From contig NZ_DS990391.1 in NCBI RefSeq assembly GCF_000155475.1, positions 507,318-571,317 on the forward strand: 64,000 nucleotides of DNA, read 5' to 3'. Source of the stretch: Helicobacter cinaedi CCUG 18818 = ATCC BAA-847 (GTDB lineage: Bacteria > Campylobacterota > Campylobacteria > Campylobacterales > Helicobacteraceae). The notes under the pieces were generated by a model that was given only the letters and a program-made list of their open reading frames with translations, made no database searches and was not told the DNA's origin. A program made the translations under genes and the position numbers. Positions 48,907-57,539 of the stretch are shown here, in pieces (position 1 is the stretch's first letter; each line of letters opens with the position of its first letter).

Positions 48907-49257
48907 TCATTCTTTTGATTGTCTAGCTAATTTTTCAATTGAATCTCCAAAAGCTTCTTTGCCCACCTCTATGCCTTCTTCATAGAGAGCATTCCACTTT
49001 CTATTTTTAGATTTGCTTTTTGCTATACTTTCTTTTTTAAAAGTTAGCTCTCCACATATTTTTAAACGCTCTATTGAAGAATTTGTAGCTTTTTCCTTAT
49101 TCATTCCATTTTGTAGTCGCAAAGCTATTGCCACCTCTTCACTTGCTCCACAAACACCCATCATTATTCTATTTGTAAAAGCTTCTAATGCCTCTTCCAT
49201 TTCAAGCCCAAAAGCACACATTGTAGAAATCATTAAACCAAAGATTGTTTTCTTCAT
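48907..49257 (-). CDS. small exported protein, hypothetical
   Basis: 116 residues with a short signal peptide (KKTIFGLMISTMCAFG). The mature part is helical and has two or three Cys (MMGVCGASEE, LKICGELTF), then a basic region (KSKSKNRKWNAL). No family recognised. It is divergent from the XRE regulator, and the two palindromes between them suggest joint control. Confidence 0.5.
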   Translation of the reverse strand: MKKTIFGLMISTMCAFGLEMEEALEAFTNRIMMGVCGASEEVAIALRLQNGMNKEKATNSSIERLKICGELTFKKESIAKSKSKNRKWNALYEEGIEVGKEAFGDSIEKLARQSKE

Positions 49258-49278
49258 TTTGCTCCCTTAAGTCAATTT

Positions 49279-49290
49279 ATCCCATAGGAT
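49279..49290. promoter_or_regulatory. palindromic operator 1 for the XRE regulator
   Basis: ATCCCATAGGAT, an 11/12 match to the perfect palindrome at 49335. It sits 22 bases upstream of the start of the small exported-protein gene. Confidence 0.5.
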
Positions 49291-49334
49291 ATATAAAAAC
49301 GCATTGTATCTTTGTAAATTTTAATTCTCAATTA

Positions 49335-49346
49335 ATCCTATAGGAT
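49335..49346. promoter_or_regulatory. palindromic operator 2 for the XRE regulator
   Basis: ATCCTATAGGAT, a perfect 12-bp palindrome, extended by TTA/AAA flanks. Its centre is 56 bp from operator 1. It overlaps a possible -10 (TAGGATAAAT) for the XRE gene, which fits autorepression. Confidence 0.55.
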
Positions 49347-49391
49347 AAATATGAAAGCAAAAGAAACAAAAAGGCAAGGAGAAAAAGGGCA

Positions 49392-49649
49392 GTGCAAAAG
49401 CTTTATAGCAATGCAACACAAGAAGAGATTAGCGAGTTTTACAAACGCATATCCGCTAATATTAGAATCTTGCGTGAAGAGCGGGGAATCTCCCAGCTTG
49501 ACCTTGCCCTTGAGATAGGAATTAAATCTGTGGCGTTTTATTCAAATTGTGAAAATTGTCGCTATGGGAAGCATTTTAATTTAGAGCATTGCTATAAAAT
49601 CGCTAAAGCCCTTGAGATTGATTTAAAAGACATCTTTTCCCTACTTTAA
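49392..49649 (+). CDS. XRE-family transcriptional regulator
   Basis: 85 residues from GTG, preceded by AAGGAG. One helix-turn-helix of Cro/CI type: IRILREERGISQLDLALEIGIKSVAFYSNCENCRYGKHFNLEHCYKIAKALEID shortened here to its key parts (SQLDLALEIGIKS for the recognition region, KIAKALEIDLKDIF for helix 5). It should bind the twin ATCCYATAGGAT palindromes upstream and control itself and the divergent gene. Such regulators often accompany restriction or defence genes. Confidence 0.75.
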   Translation: MQKLYSNATQEEISEFYKRISANIRILREERGISQLDLALEIGIKSVAFYSNCENCRYGKHFNLEHCYKIAKALEIDLKDIFSLL

Positions 49650-52382
49650 CTCCGCCCAGTTTGTGCCAATGGCAATACCGCATTTAAGCGGCACTTCAAG
49701 CTTATAAATGCTATTCATAATATCCGCCACTTCCTTAGCATAGTTTTCTGCCCTTTCACTTGGGGCTTCAAAAATCAGCTCATCGTGCACCTGCAAAAGC
49801 ATTTTTAAATCGCTTTTTGCATACCGCTTGTGAATCTCACACATTGAAAGCTTGATTAAGTCCGCCGCACTGCCTTGAAAGATAGAGTTTATCCCCTCAC
49901 GCAAGAAGTTTGCTTTCATAAAATCAGTAGCCCTTTTAAAGTCAAAATACCGCCTATGCCCCAAAAGCGTTTGGGAATAGCCATTTTCAAGCAAAAATTC
50001 CTCCTGTGCGTTCAAAAAGTCCTTAATCGTGGGGAATAGGGCAAAATAGCTTTCAATATACTCTTTAGCCTGTTTGAGTGGAATCTGCAGGGTTTGAGAG
50101 AGCTTTTTACTCCCCATACCATAGATAAGCCCAAAGTTAATGCTTTTGGCAATAAAGCGTTTTTGCATAGCTTCCTGCTCCCCAAAAAGCCTAGCTGCTG
50201 TTTCAAAATGAATATCCTTATCCTGCATAAAAGATTCCACAAGTGAAGGGTCTTTGCAAAAATGCGCTAAAAGTCGCAACTCAATCTGTGAATAATCAAT
50301 GCTAATAAGGCTGTGTCCTTCTTTGCTAATGAATGCTTGGCGGATTTTACGCCCTTCTTCACGGCGGACGGGGATATTTTGTAGATTTGGCGATTTAGAG
50401 CTAAGGCGTCCTGTGGCAGTGCCATTTTGCAAAAATGAAGTATGGATTCTATGCGTCTCATTTGTCCTGCCAAGCCGCAAAAGTGGCTCAATGTAGGTGC
50501 TTTTTAGTTTATTGCTCTCTCTATAATCTAAAATCAGATCAATCACAGGGTGGCTATCAATAATGGCTAGAAGTGTCTTTTCATCAGTGCTTAAGCCCCC
50601 CTTCACACTTCGCCCGGGCTTCAGTCCAAGATTCTCAAATAAGATATGAGCGAGTTGCTGGGGGGAGTTAAGGTTAAAAGTCTCTCCGCATAAATCATAG
50701 ATTTTTTGACTAAGCTCGGCGATGTGTTCGCTTGATTTATCTTTTAGAATCTCTAAAAGCCCTATATCTACCCGAATCCCTTCTAGCTCCATATCCATAA
50801 GCACCTTAATAAAGGGATATTCAAGATTTTGGGCTAGCTCCAATATCCCACCCCATTCTCTTTTGTGAAACTCATCTTCCAAACGATGATAGAGCTTAAA
50901 GGTTGCCGCAGCATCTTCAGCGGCGTATTGCGTAGCAGTAATGATATTCACTTGTGAGAAATTTTCCCCCTTTGGCACAACACTATCAAAGCTAATCATT
51001 GTGTGATTAAACCATTTTAGCATTTGCTTATCAAGTCCCACAGGTGCGATACTATCATAAAGCCAACTTAGAATCATACTATCATAAATCTTGCCAATGT
51101 GTTCTAGCCCAAGTGTGCGGTAGATAAGACTAAAGTCAAACTTGAGATTATGCCCGATAAGCGGGTGAGTGAATATTCTGCTTATGGCACTTTTGGCTTC
51201 TTGTAGGTTAAGCTGATTACCCACACCTAAATATCTATGCCCCACAGGCACATAATAAGCATTTTTTCCATCAAAGCAAAATGAGAATCCCACAAGCTGG
51301 GCTTCCTGCAAATCAAGGCCATCACTCTCGCAGTCAAAGCCCACTCTCACCCCTTGTGGAATAGAATCTAGCACGAATTCTACGGATTCTAAAGTATCAA
51401 GCAAATGGGGGGTAAAGCTAAAGGCTTCATCTTTTTTACTCTCTATATTTTGGGGTGATTGTGTGCCTTGAAGTGAGCCAATGCCCATTTGAGCGGATTT
51501 TTTCTGTGTGTATCGCTCATAAGGGGATTGAATCTTGGAGATGATATTTTTTAGCTCATATTTTTCTAACTCATCAAAAATCTTAAGCATAGGGTTAGAT
51601 TCAGGCATTAGACATTTATTTAAATCAATATTTTCAAGCAGATTATCATAGAGTGTAACAAGCTTTTTGCTTAAAAAGGCATTGTCCTTGCCCTCTTTAA
51701 TAAGCTTAGCAATTCTTGGTGTGGTGGCAGATTCTACCTCATCAATACGAGCGTATAAAGATTCTATACTCCCAAAGCGTTGGATAAGCTTTTGAGCGGA
51801 CTTTGCTCCTATGCCCTTTACTCCCATTACATTATCACTACTATCGCCTACAAGACTTTGATAATCAATAAAATTCTTGGGATATACGCCATATTTTTGC
51901 AAACATTGTGCTTCTTTAATGTCCTTTTTGCCGATAGGATCGTAAATATAAGTATTCTCATCAATGAGCTGGTATAAGTCTTTATCGTGGCTTATGATTC
52001 TTACCGTGATATTTTGTGCGTTAGCGACTTTGTTGATTGAAGCGACAACATCATCAGCCTCATAGCCTTCAATGCTGATATTTAAAAAGCCCATTTTAGC
52101 AATCCACTCAATCGCAATGGGGAGTTGCAAACGCAACTCTTCTGGGGCGGCTTGGCGATTGGCTTTATACTCACTATAAATATCTCGTCTTTTATTTCTC
52201 CCCCCACCTTCTAAAGCAAAGGCAATATAGGTGCAAGAGGGATCTTTGTATAAAGACTGCAAAAGGTTGCAAAAGCCCACAAGCAATCCTGTGGGGAATC
52301 CTTGTGAATTTTTAAGCGGAGGGAGAGCATAAAAACTACGAAAGAAAAATCCAAAAGTATCAATGACGCTAAGAGTATTCAT
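49641..52382 (-). CDS. polA: DNA polymerase I
   Basis: 913 residues from ATG 52382 (MNTLSVIDTFGFFFRSFY); an upstream in-frame ATG at 52424 is unlikely. The 5' nuclease domain has EGYEADDVVAS and GVKGIGAKSA. The 3'-5' exonuclease domain keeps its DxE (FDCESDGLDL) and EDAAATFKLY. The polymerase domain has TGRLSSKSPNLQNIPVR, SIDYSQIELRLLAH and LLQVHDELIFE. It fills gaps and removes primers. The 49 bases around its start are duplicated at 17446-17494. Its 3' end overlaps the XRE gene by 9 bases, convergent. Confidence 0.95.
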   Translation of the reverse strand: MNTLSVIDTFGFFFRSFYALPPLKNSQGFPTGLLVGFCNLLQSLYKDPSCTYIAFALEGGGRNKRRDIYSEYKANRQAAPEELRLQLPIAIEWIAKMGFLNISIEGYEADDVVASINKVANAQNITVRIISHDKDLYQLIDENTYIYDPIGKKDIKEAQCLQKYGVYPKNFIDYQSLVGDSSDNVMGVKGIGAKSAQKLIQRFGSIESLYARIDEVESATTPRIAKLIKEGKDNAFLSKKLVTLYDNLLENIDLNKCLMPESNPMLKIFDELEKYELKNIISKIQSPYERYTQKKSAQMGIGSLQGTQSPQNIESKKDEAFSFTPHLLDTLESVEFVLDSIPQGVRVGFDCESDGLDLQEAQLVGFSFCFDGKNAYYVPVGHRYLGVGNQLNLQEAKSAISRIFTHPLIGHNLKFDFSLIYRTLGLEHIGKIYDSMILSWLYDSIAPVGLDKQMLKWFNHTMISFDSVVPKGENFSQVNIITATQYAAEDAAATFKLYHRLEDEFHKREWGGILELAQNLEYPFIKVLMDMELEGIRVDIGLLEILKDKSSEHIAELSQKIYDLCGETFNLNSPQQLAHILFENLGLKPGRSVKGGLSTDEKTLLAIIDSHPVIDLILDYRESNKLKSTYIEPLLRLGRTNETHRIHTSFLQNGTATGRLSSKSPNLQNIPVRREEGRKIRQAFISKEGHSLISIDYSQIELRLLAHFCKDPSLVESFMQDKDIHFETAARLFGEQEAMQKRFIAKSINFGLIYGMGSKKLSQTLQIPLKQAKEYIESYFALFPTIKDFLNAQEEFLLENGYSQTLLGHRRYFDFKRATDFMKANFLREGINSIFQGSAADLIKLSMCEIHKRYAKSDLKMLLQVHDELIFEAPSERAENYAKEVADIMNSIYKLEVPLKCGIAIGTNWAELK

Positions 52383-52419
52383 ACAATGCCTTTTGTGAGA
52401 TAAAGTGAGATGATGGGAA
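52371..52419 (-). repeat. polA start region, source copy of a 49-bp repeat
   Basis: Leader, ATG and first codons of polA. Identical, in opposite orientation, to 17446-17494. The downstream sequence continues into intact polA here, so this is the original copy. Confidence 0.85.
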
Positions 52420-52567
52420 GTCAAAGGTTGCTAAGAAAAGTTTGTAATTTTCACTTTTCAAACCTGCCAACTTCCTTGCTGTGCTTAACTATATCTTTTT
52501 TTCTTAAATGCTTTTGAAACTTTGGAGATTTATTTGACACTCTAGCTTGTGAGAAAGGTTTAGAATC

Positions 52568-52927
52568 TTAAGGCACAAGAATATAACGCCTTGTGATACG
52601 CACAAGATTATTGCTCGCTGGGTGGGTAACTTTGCCGTGAATATCAAGCAAAATAGTGCTACTATTAAGAGGCGTGAGATGGGCATAAAAATGATAATGT
52701 GAAAAGATAAACTCCTGCCTATCACATTGAGCCATATCCTTTTGCCTTAGGCACATTAGAGCCATTTGCTTCACACTTCTTGCGTGGAGCTGGAGCTGGG
52801 TTTTGGCATAGACTTGAGAGAGTGCAAAGGAGCTGTGATAATGCTGCTGGAGATAAAACGCACACGCTAACCCAATGAAGACAATAAACAACACCGCATA
52901 AAGCATATAAAATCCGCTATGTTTCAT
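52568..52927 (-). CDS. pseudopilin-like protein without Glu5
   Basis: 119 residues. MKHSG precedes a single N-terminal hydrophobic helix (FYMLYAVLFIVFIGLACAFYL), as in prepilin leaders with the cut after Gly5. The residue at mature position 5 is Tyr, not Glu. Lack of Glu5 is a mark of GspK-type tip pseudopilins, although this protein is much shorter than GspK. Two Cys (ALMCLRQ, AQCDRQ) could form a disulfide. Last gene of the cco operon chain. Assignment is tentative. Confidence 0.5.
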   Translation of the reverse strand: MKHSGFYMLYAVLFIVFIGLACAFYLQQHYHSSFALSQVYAKTQLQLHARSVKQMALMCLRQKDMAQCDRQEFIFSHYHFYAHLTPLNSSTILLDIHGKVTHPASNNLVRITRRYILVP

Positions 52928-52937
52928 CGTCCTGCCT

Positions 52938-53711
52938 TTACAAAAATTCCACGATAGAATCTAGCCAAATGCCACGAGTCTGGCAGAAAGGCTTATTTGG
53001 TGTTTTGACACATAACTGAATCTCTAGCAAGATTCCCTGTGAAAAGCTTAAAGGTGTGATTTCAAAAGATTCTACATCATAGGCAATAGGCACAGAATCT
53101 AGCCACAAGGCATTATCATACACACTTAAAGTATGATGAGTGATAGGCAAAATGGCTAAAGGCGTGTGAGTTATGGGCTTATCAAGCGTGAGTGTATTGC
53201 CTGTTGTAGCAGTAATGGCAAAAGGAGTAAAATCGCCCTGTGGCTTTGAGACAAGATAAGCAGACATTCCATTAGACCAACCAGTGCTGTTATGATTGCT
53301 TGGGTTATTTGTGAGTTGGGCAAGATTCAGTGTGTTTTGATGAGAGTGTAAAATCTCTATGGAAAGTTTAGGCAGAAGCGTGTTGCCTTGCATAAGGGAC
53401 TGAACATTTTTATCCCCACCGCCAAAAAGCAAATCCTGCTGAATGGTGTAAAAGGAAATATGTGAGCTTGGGGCGGAGAGTGCCTTGCCATTTGAATCTT
53501 GTAAAGATTCTATAATGGCGGATTCTAAAAGATTTTCAATCTTTAGCAATGCAGTGAGTGCTGTGCTGTCGTTTTTAGCCTGTGTGTAGGCGATATGCTT
53601 ACTTATATCTAAAAGCATAGAGCTACAAACAAGTCCTATTATGCCTAAAATCACAACCCCCACGCTCACTTCAAAAAGCGAAAAAGCGGAGCGTTTGGAC
53701 TTAAAAAACAT
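52938..53711 (-). CDS. type IV prepilin/pseudopilin-like protein
   Basis: 257 residues. Short basic leader (FFKSKRSA) then FSLFEVSVGVVILGIIGLV, the class III prepilin signal with Phe1 and Glu5; Ala rather than Gly at -1. The long C-terminal part is beta-rich (TPFAITATTGNTLTLDKP) with two Cys near the end (LCVKTPNKPFCQ). Size fits a GspJ-like minor pseudopilin. Overlaps the previous gene by 1 base. Confidence 0.65.
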   Translation of the reverse strand: MFFKSKRSAFSLFEVSVGVVILGIIGLVCSSMLLDISKHIAYTQAKNDSTALTALLKIENLLESAIIESLQDSNGKALSAPSSHISFYTIQQDLLFGGGDKNVQSLMQGNTLLPKLSIEILHSHQNTLNLAQLTNNPSNHNSTGWSNGMSAYLVSKPQGDFTPFAITATTGNTLTLDKPITHTPLAILPITHHTLSVYDNALWLDSVPIAYDVESFEITPLSFSQGILLEIQLCVKTPNKPFCQTRGIWLDSIVEFL

Positions 53712-54025
53712 TAGCGAATATGTGTGGGAGCAAAAAATGAGAGATTAGATTCTGTGCTGCGGTGGATATTGCCTTGATAAATAAGCGTGGGCGTGGAGTG
53801 GGTGCTAAGCTGTGTTTGTGTGAGCTGTGGGCTTAAAAGTAGCTGTTTGTAATATGTATAACTGCTTATCTGCTGGGGATTTTGTAGTGATAGAAAACTA
53901 AATGCAAGGCTAAAGCCTAACGCACAGATAAAAATCCCCATTACCGCATCAAGTAGCACAAATGCACGATGAGTGGTGTGTATTCTGGGGCTGTTGGCTA
54001 TCGTGGAATTAGGCGGATTTTTCAT
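53711..54025 (-). CDS. short pseudopilin-like protein (GspI/H-like)
   Basis: 104 residues. Leader THHTTHR-type basic region, then RAFVLLDAVMGIFICALGFSL shortened to its core FVLLDAVMGIF: Phe1 and Asp at position 5 instead of Glu. The rest is short and rich in Ser/Thr/Gln. ATGA overlap with fixH. With the two genes after it, it forms a set of three minor-pseudopilin candidates; no secretin, ATPase or prepilin peptidase is nearby. Confidence 0.5.
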   Translation of the reverse strand: MKNPPNSTIANSPRIHTTHRAFVLLDAVMGIFICALGFSLAFSFLSLQNPQQISSYTYYKQLLLSPQLTQTQLSTHSTPTLIYQGNIHRSTESNLSFFAPTHIR

Positions 54026-54651
54026 ATAGATTCTTGTGTCTTAGGTGTAGGAGTAGAATCTTTGGCGTGAAGCTCACCGATAAACACTTCGGATTCTAAA
54101 TAGGCTTTTTTGGTTGTAGAATCTTGTGAATCTGCAGTAAAGCTTAGCTCAAGGATAAACTTCCACCGCCCATTTGGGAGATTATCAAGCATTTGACTCA
54201 TAAATGTGTGAGAATCATTTGTGCTAAACTCGCCTAGATTCACTAGCTCCACGGCTTGGATAGGGGAATCCAAAAAGAGAGTAATACTTTTTAATTGTGT
54301 CGTGGGCTTATCTAGTTTAAAAGTTAGGCGGACATTATCTGCTGGGATTTCAACAATCTCGCCCCTCTTAATATCTGGGCGGTGAGATGGTGCGTAATAA
54401 GGAAAGACAAAATCAAGCTTTTTAGCTGTGTTGGCATTTAAACTTATGGTGTAAGAAAAGAGATTATTAAAAAGATTTTGATTTGCAATAATCTCGTTAA
54501 TGCGTTCATCAACATTGCGTTTTGTGTCAAAATAGGTGCTTTCATCTTGAATGGGGTTTTTTAACGCAATGGTGATTGACACACTCACCATAAATACACC
54601 AAACAACAAAACGCCAATAATGCCTAGGGGCCAATAGTTTTTCTCCTGCAT
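54022..54651 (-). CDS. fixH: FixH family protein
   Basis: 209 residues. Starts NYWPLGIIGVLLFGVFMVS, one membrane helix, then ALKNPIQDESTYFDTKRN, the FixH motif that faces the periplasm. The periplasmic domain is immunoglobulin-like beta-rich and ends with a short tail. FixH helps supply copper to cbb3 oxidase together with CcoI (FixI). It is in the cco operon, in line with that role. Confidence 0.8.
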   Translation of the reverse strand: MQEKNYWPLGIIGVLLFGVFMVSVSITIALKNPIQDESTYFDTKRNVDERINEIIANQNLFNNLFSYTISLNANTAKKLDFVFPYYAPSHRPDIKRGEIVEIPADNVRLTFKLDKPTTQLKSITLFLDSPIQAVELVNLGEFSTNDSHTFMSQMLDNLPNGRWKFILELSFTADSQDSTTKKAYLESEVFIGELHAKDSTPTPKTQESI

Positions 54652-54671
54652 ACACTCTCCTTATTTTTACC

Positions 54672-55343
54672 TTATGTCTTTTTGCGTGTAAGATAAATCA
54701 CGCCGATAATGCCAAACATCACAAGCAACATTACATACATACTAAACCGCACAAACTCCCGCCCACCGCTTTCATCAACAGGCATATTATTCTCTAATTT
54801 TACATCAAAATAATGAGCTATCATATCCGCAGCTTGAGCATAGCCATTTAGCACAATAGCAGAAATAAGCTGTGGGGTTAGAATCTCATCTTTTTGCTTT
54901 GGCAGAAGCGGCACCATATATTCATAATACACTTTTTCTTCATCAAAATATTTTTTAGGCTCTGAACTGATAATATCAATCTTTTCATCTTCTTTCATAA
55001 AAACAATAAGGGTGTAGGGCTTTTGAAGTTTTTCTAAAAGCATATTTTTATAGGCTAGACGCTTTTGTTTTTGGGTAAGCTTTAAAGTGGAATCTTGTGG
55101 GGATTCTAAAAATAAATCTTCCATAGGCACAGAATCCACAACCGCCACATAAAGATGATAGCCGGTTTTTGCTTGCAATTCAGTTGATAGGGTTTCAACA
55201 AAATCTACACTTTTTGGTATCAAAAGCTTATGTGTGTTATCAACAACATGAGCAGGGCTGGTTTGTGCCAATGATATATCTGCATAAAGCATCACCGCCC
55301 ATAAGAAGCTAGAATACACTAGCCCCTTTAGAGAAAAAGGCAT
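54672..55343 (-). CDS. TPM-domain-like membrane protein of the cco operon
   Basis: 223 residues. Signal peptide (VYSSFLWAVMLYADISLA). A periplasmic domain with VETLSTELQAKTGYHLYVAVVDSV and TLIVFMKEDEKIDIISSE has the strand-helix pattern of the TPM family. A C-terminal helix (MYVMLLVMFGIIGVIYL) is followed by RKKT. Position in the cco operon suggests a role in assembly of the oxidase or cytochromes; this is inference. Confidence 0.6.
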   Translation of the reverse strand: MPFSLKGLVYSSFLWAVMLYADISLAQTSPAHVVDNTHKLLIPKSVDFVETLSTELQAKTGYHLYVAVVDSVPMEDLFLESPQDSTLKLTQKQKRLAYKNMLLEKLQKPYTLIVFMKEDEKIDIISSEPKKYFDEEKVYYEYMVPLLPKQKDEILTPQLISAIVLNGYAQAADMIAHYFDVKLENNMPVDESGGREFVRFSMYVMLLVMFGIIGVIYLTRKKT

Positions 55344-55344
55344 T

Positions 55345-55452
55345 TTAAACCAAATGCAGGAATAAATTAGGGATAAAAGGAATGACGATTGTCATAACAA
55401 TGGTGATTATAAGCAATGCTCCAAGGAGCTTTTCAATCGGTGTGAGTTTCAT
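55345..55452 (-). CDS. 35-residue membrane peptide of the cco operon
   Basis: Too short for usual calling, but it has AAGGAG before its ATG and reads MKLTPIEKLLGALLII with one hydrophobic helix to FLHLV. It lies between the DUF4006 gene and the TPM-like gene with gaps of 10 and 1 bases. Possibly a small oxidase-associated subunit. Confidence 0.6.
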   Translation of the reverse strand: MKLTPIEKLLGALLIITIVMTIVIPFIPNLFLHLV

Positions 55453-55462
55453 TAGATTCTCC

Positions 55463-55663
55463 TTATTGTGCAGTTGTGTGGTGTTTAGCATTATCCGTGC
55501 TGATTTGCTTAATCGCACTTGCATCTTCAATCTTATAATAACTTGTAGCCACTTCTTTTTGTGTAAGGACAGCACAAGTGCCAAGCACACCAACTACACT
55601 CAGCAAAAGCACAACGGCAACAAAATATCCTGTCAAACCATTAATACCAAATAAACCATTCAT
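55463..55663 (-). CDS. DUF4006 family small membrane protein
   Basis: 66 residues. One hydrophobic helix (GYFVAVVLLLSVVGVLGTCAVL) followed by TQKEVATSYYKIED. This is the DUF4006 layout, a family I know only next to cbb3 oxidase genes in this class. 10 bases after ccoP. Role unknown, probably oxidase-linked. Confidence 0.72.
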   Translation of the reverse strand: MNGLFGINGLTGYFVAVVLLLSVVGVLGTCAVLTQKEVATSYYKIEDASAIKQISTDNAKHHTTAQ

Positions 55664-55673
55664 ACGCTACTCC

Positions 55674-56543
55674 TTAGTCTGCTTGAGATTCCAAAGAACG
55701 GATAAACACATTCAATGCTTCTTTTTGGCTTGTCGCAAAATTTGCATAATTAAATGAAGGCATTACACCAATCATTCCTTTTTTACCTTTTTGCAACACT
55801 TCTGTTAAAAATTCTGTCGTGCCATACTTGCTTAAATCCGGTGCAAAGCCATCAACGCCACCGCCATTGCCTTTACCCTCATCGCCGTGGCAAGCCGCAC
55901 ATTGCATTGCAAATACTTCCTTGCCTTTAGCCACTTCAAGCGGATATTTTGTGCTTTTCACACTTGAAATATCTTGCATAACATAAGCTGCTACCGCTTT
56001 TGCTTCATCATCACTAAGCTCAACAGGCACCATCTCACCTGCCATATACTCTAAGCCTTTACTTCCATCTCTAATCACTTCAATAATACCCTCTTCCTTG
56101 CCCCATTTTGTAAGATCTTTTGCCTTACCATTCATACCTTCAGCGGTAACGCCGTGGCATTGAGAACATTGCACCAAAAATATACCCTGCCCCATTTTTG
56201 TAAGCCCATCTTCATCAAGCTTATCCCAAGTGGCTGCATACTTTTGATTATAACTTTGCACTTCTTGGTTATATTCGCCAATTTGTGAATATGCATTGAG
56301 TGGATATCCTAAGAATAAATACCAAAAGCCCCAAATAATCACACCCAAAAAGCAAGCTGCCCAACCAATAGGAATATTATTTGTCTGCTCCCCTATGCCG
56401 TCCCAGCTCTCGTGTGTGAGTTCGCCATCAGCCTTGCTATCTTTGATTTTTTTGAGATACACACCCATTACAAAAATAGTGAGTATTAAGATAACAAAAG
56501 CACCTAATAGCCCGAGTGTCGTTATATTATCTGACCAATTCAT
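55674..56543 (-). CDS. ccoP: cbb3-type cytochrome c oxidase subunit III (dihaem)
   Basis: 289 residues. Two N-terminal helices (about 9-28 and 58-80) and two c-type haem sites: CSQCHG and CAACHG, with Met ligands in the following domains. It passes electrons from periplasmic cytochrome c to CcoO/CcoN in microaerobic respiration. Follows ccoQ. Confidence 0.94.
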   Translation of the reverse strand: MNWSDNITTLGLLGAFVILILTIFVMGVYLKKIKDSKADGELTHESWDGIGEQTNNIPIGWAACFLGVIIWGFWYLFLGYPLNAYSQIGEYNQEVQSYNQKYAATWDKLDEDGLTKMGQGIFLVQCSQCHGVTAEGMNGKAKDLTKWGKEEGIIEVIRDGSKGLEYMAGEMVPVELSDDEAKAVAAYVMQDISSVKSTKYPLEVAKGKEVFAMQCAACHGDEGKGNGGGVDGFAPDLSKYGTTEFLTEVLQKGKKGMIGVMPSFNYANFATSQKEALNVFIRSLESQAD

Positions 56544-56557
56544 TTGCTCTTTCCCCT

Positions 56558-56770
56558 TTATTGATTTTGTTGTTTATGGATAACTTCCCTTGGCTCAATA
56601 AGCTCATCATCAAGGTTATCTTTCAATGCAAGATTCGCATACTTCTCATAGTCTTTTACACCTTTGCGTTGTGAGGAATACAGATGATACACATATCCAT
56701 ACAAAAACGCTACAAGCAAAAGTGTAACGATGAGATAAATCTCTTTTTGATGTATAATGATGAACTGCAT
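56558..56770 (-). CDS. ccoQ: cbb3-type oxidase CcoQ subunit
   Basis: 70 residues from the Met that has GGAGG five bases before it; six in-frame codons upstream overlap the ccoO stop. One helix (IYLIVTLLLVAFLYGYVYHLY) then a charged tail with KGVKDYEKYANLAL. CcoQ stabilises the complex and helps CcoP association. Confidence 0.88.
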   Translation of the reverse strand: MQFIIIHQKEIYLIVTLLLVAFLYGYVYHLYSSQRKGVKDYEKYANLALKDNLDDELIEPREVIHKQQNQ

Positions 56771-56787
56771 AAGAGCCTCCGGTATCA

Positions 56788-57528
56788 TTACTGTCCTGCC
56801 TGTGATACCTGTGTCGCTGCTCGGCGAGATTGCCCAAGGCTATTCATATATGCAATAAGTGCTACAATCTGTTTCACTTCGCCCTTTTCAAAAGCATCTT
56901 TCACATCTTGGCTTATCATATCATCAACAACTGCTTTTGCTTCTTGCATAAAGATTTCTTTTGCCTTTGCCAAAGATTCTGTATTGCCTTTTTGATAGCC
57001 TTCGGCACCGATTTGCACACCACCTTCAACATCATAAGGCACACCAAATACAACCTTTTGTGTATAGGCTTCAGCAAATGCGGTTTCAAAATCAGCATTT
57101 TTTGTAAAAAGATGTTCATACGCTGGCATAATGGAGCCGGGCACACGCGATTTTGGATCTCTCATATGCCCATCGTGCCAATCCGCCGCATTACGGCTAT
57201 CGCCAACCCTATGCAAATCTGGTCCAGTGCGTTTTGAACCCCACAAGAAAGGTCTATCATAGGCATACTCCCCGCTTAAGCTATATGCACCATATCTATC
57301 TGTCTCTGCTTTGAATGGGCGGATAAGCTGCGAGTGGCAATTATAGCAACCCTCAGCAATATACACTTGTCGTCCAGCTGTTTCAAGCAATGAATAAGGC
57401 TTTAACCCCTCAATAGGTTGAGCCTTTTTAGCAAAGCCGGGCAGAATCTCAACAAGCCCAGCAATAGAAAACACTAATAAAAACGCAACCGTGAAAAAGA
57501 ATGGATTTTTTTCTAAAAAACTAAACAT
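56788..57528 (-). CDS. ccoO: cbb3-type cytochrome c oxidase subunit II (monohaem)
   Basis: 246 residues. One N-terminal helix (FFFTVAFLLVFSIAGLVEIL), then the haem c site CYNCHSQ and RDPKSRVPGSIMPAYEHL, which supplies the axial Met. It feeds electrons to the CcoN catalytic centre. Confidence 0.94.
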   Translation of the reverse strand: MFSFLEKNPFFFTVAFLLVFSIAGLVEILPGFAKKAQPIEGLKPYSLLETAGRQVYIAEGCYNCHSQLIRPFKAETDRYGAYSLSGEYAYDRPFLWGSKRTGPDLHRVGDSRNAADWHDGHMRDPKSRVPGSIMPAYEHLFTKNADFETAFAEAYTQKVVFGVPYDVEGGVQIGAEGYQKGNTESLAKAKEIFMQEAKAVVDDMISQDVKDAFEKGEVKQIVALIAYMNSLGQSRRAATQVSQAGQ

Positions 57529-57539
57529 CTTTCACTCCT

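Noticed and set aside
53711-54025. Phage or transposon origin for the pilin-like genes
   Set aside because: They share codon style, strand and overlaps with the cco operon, and no integrase or inverted ends flank them.
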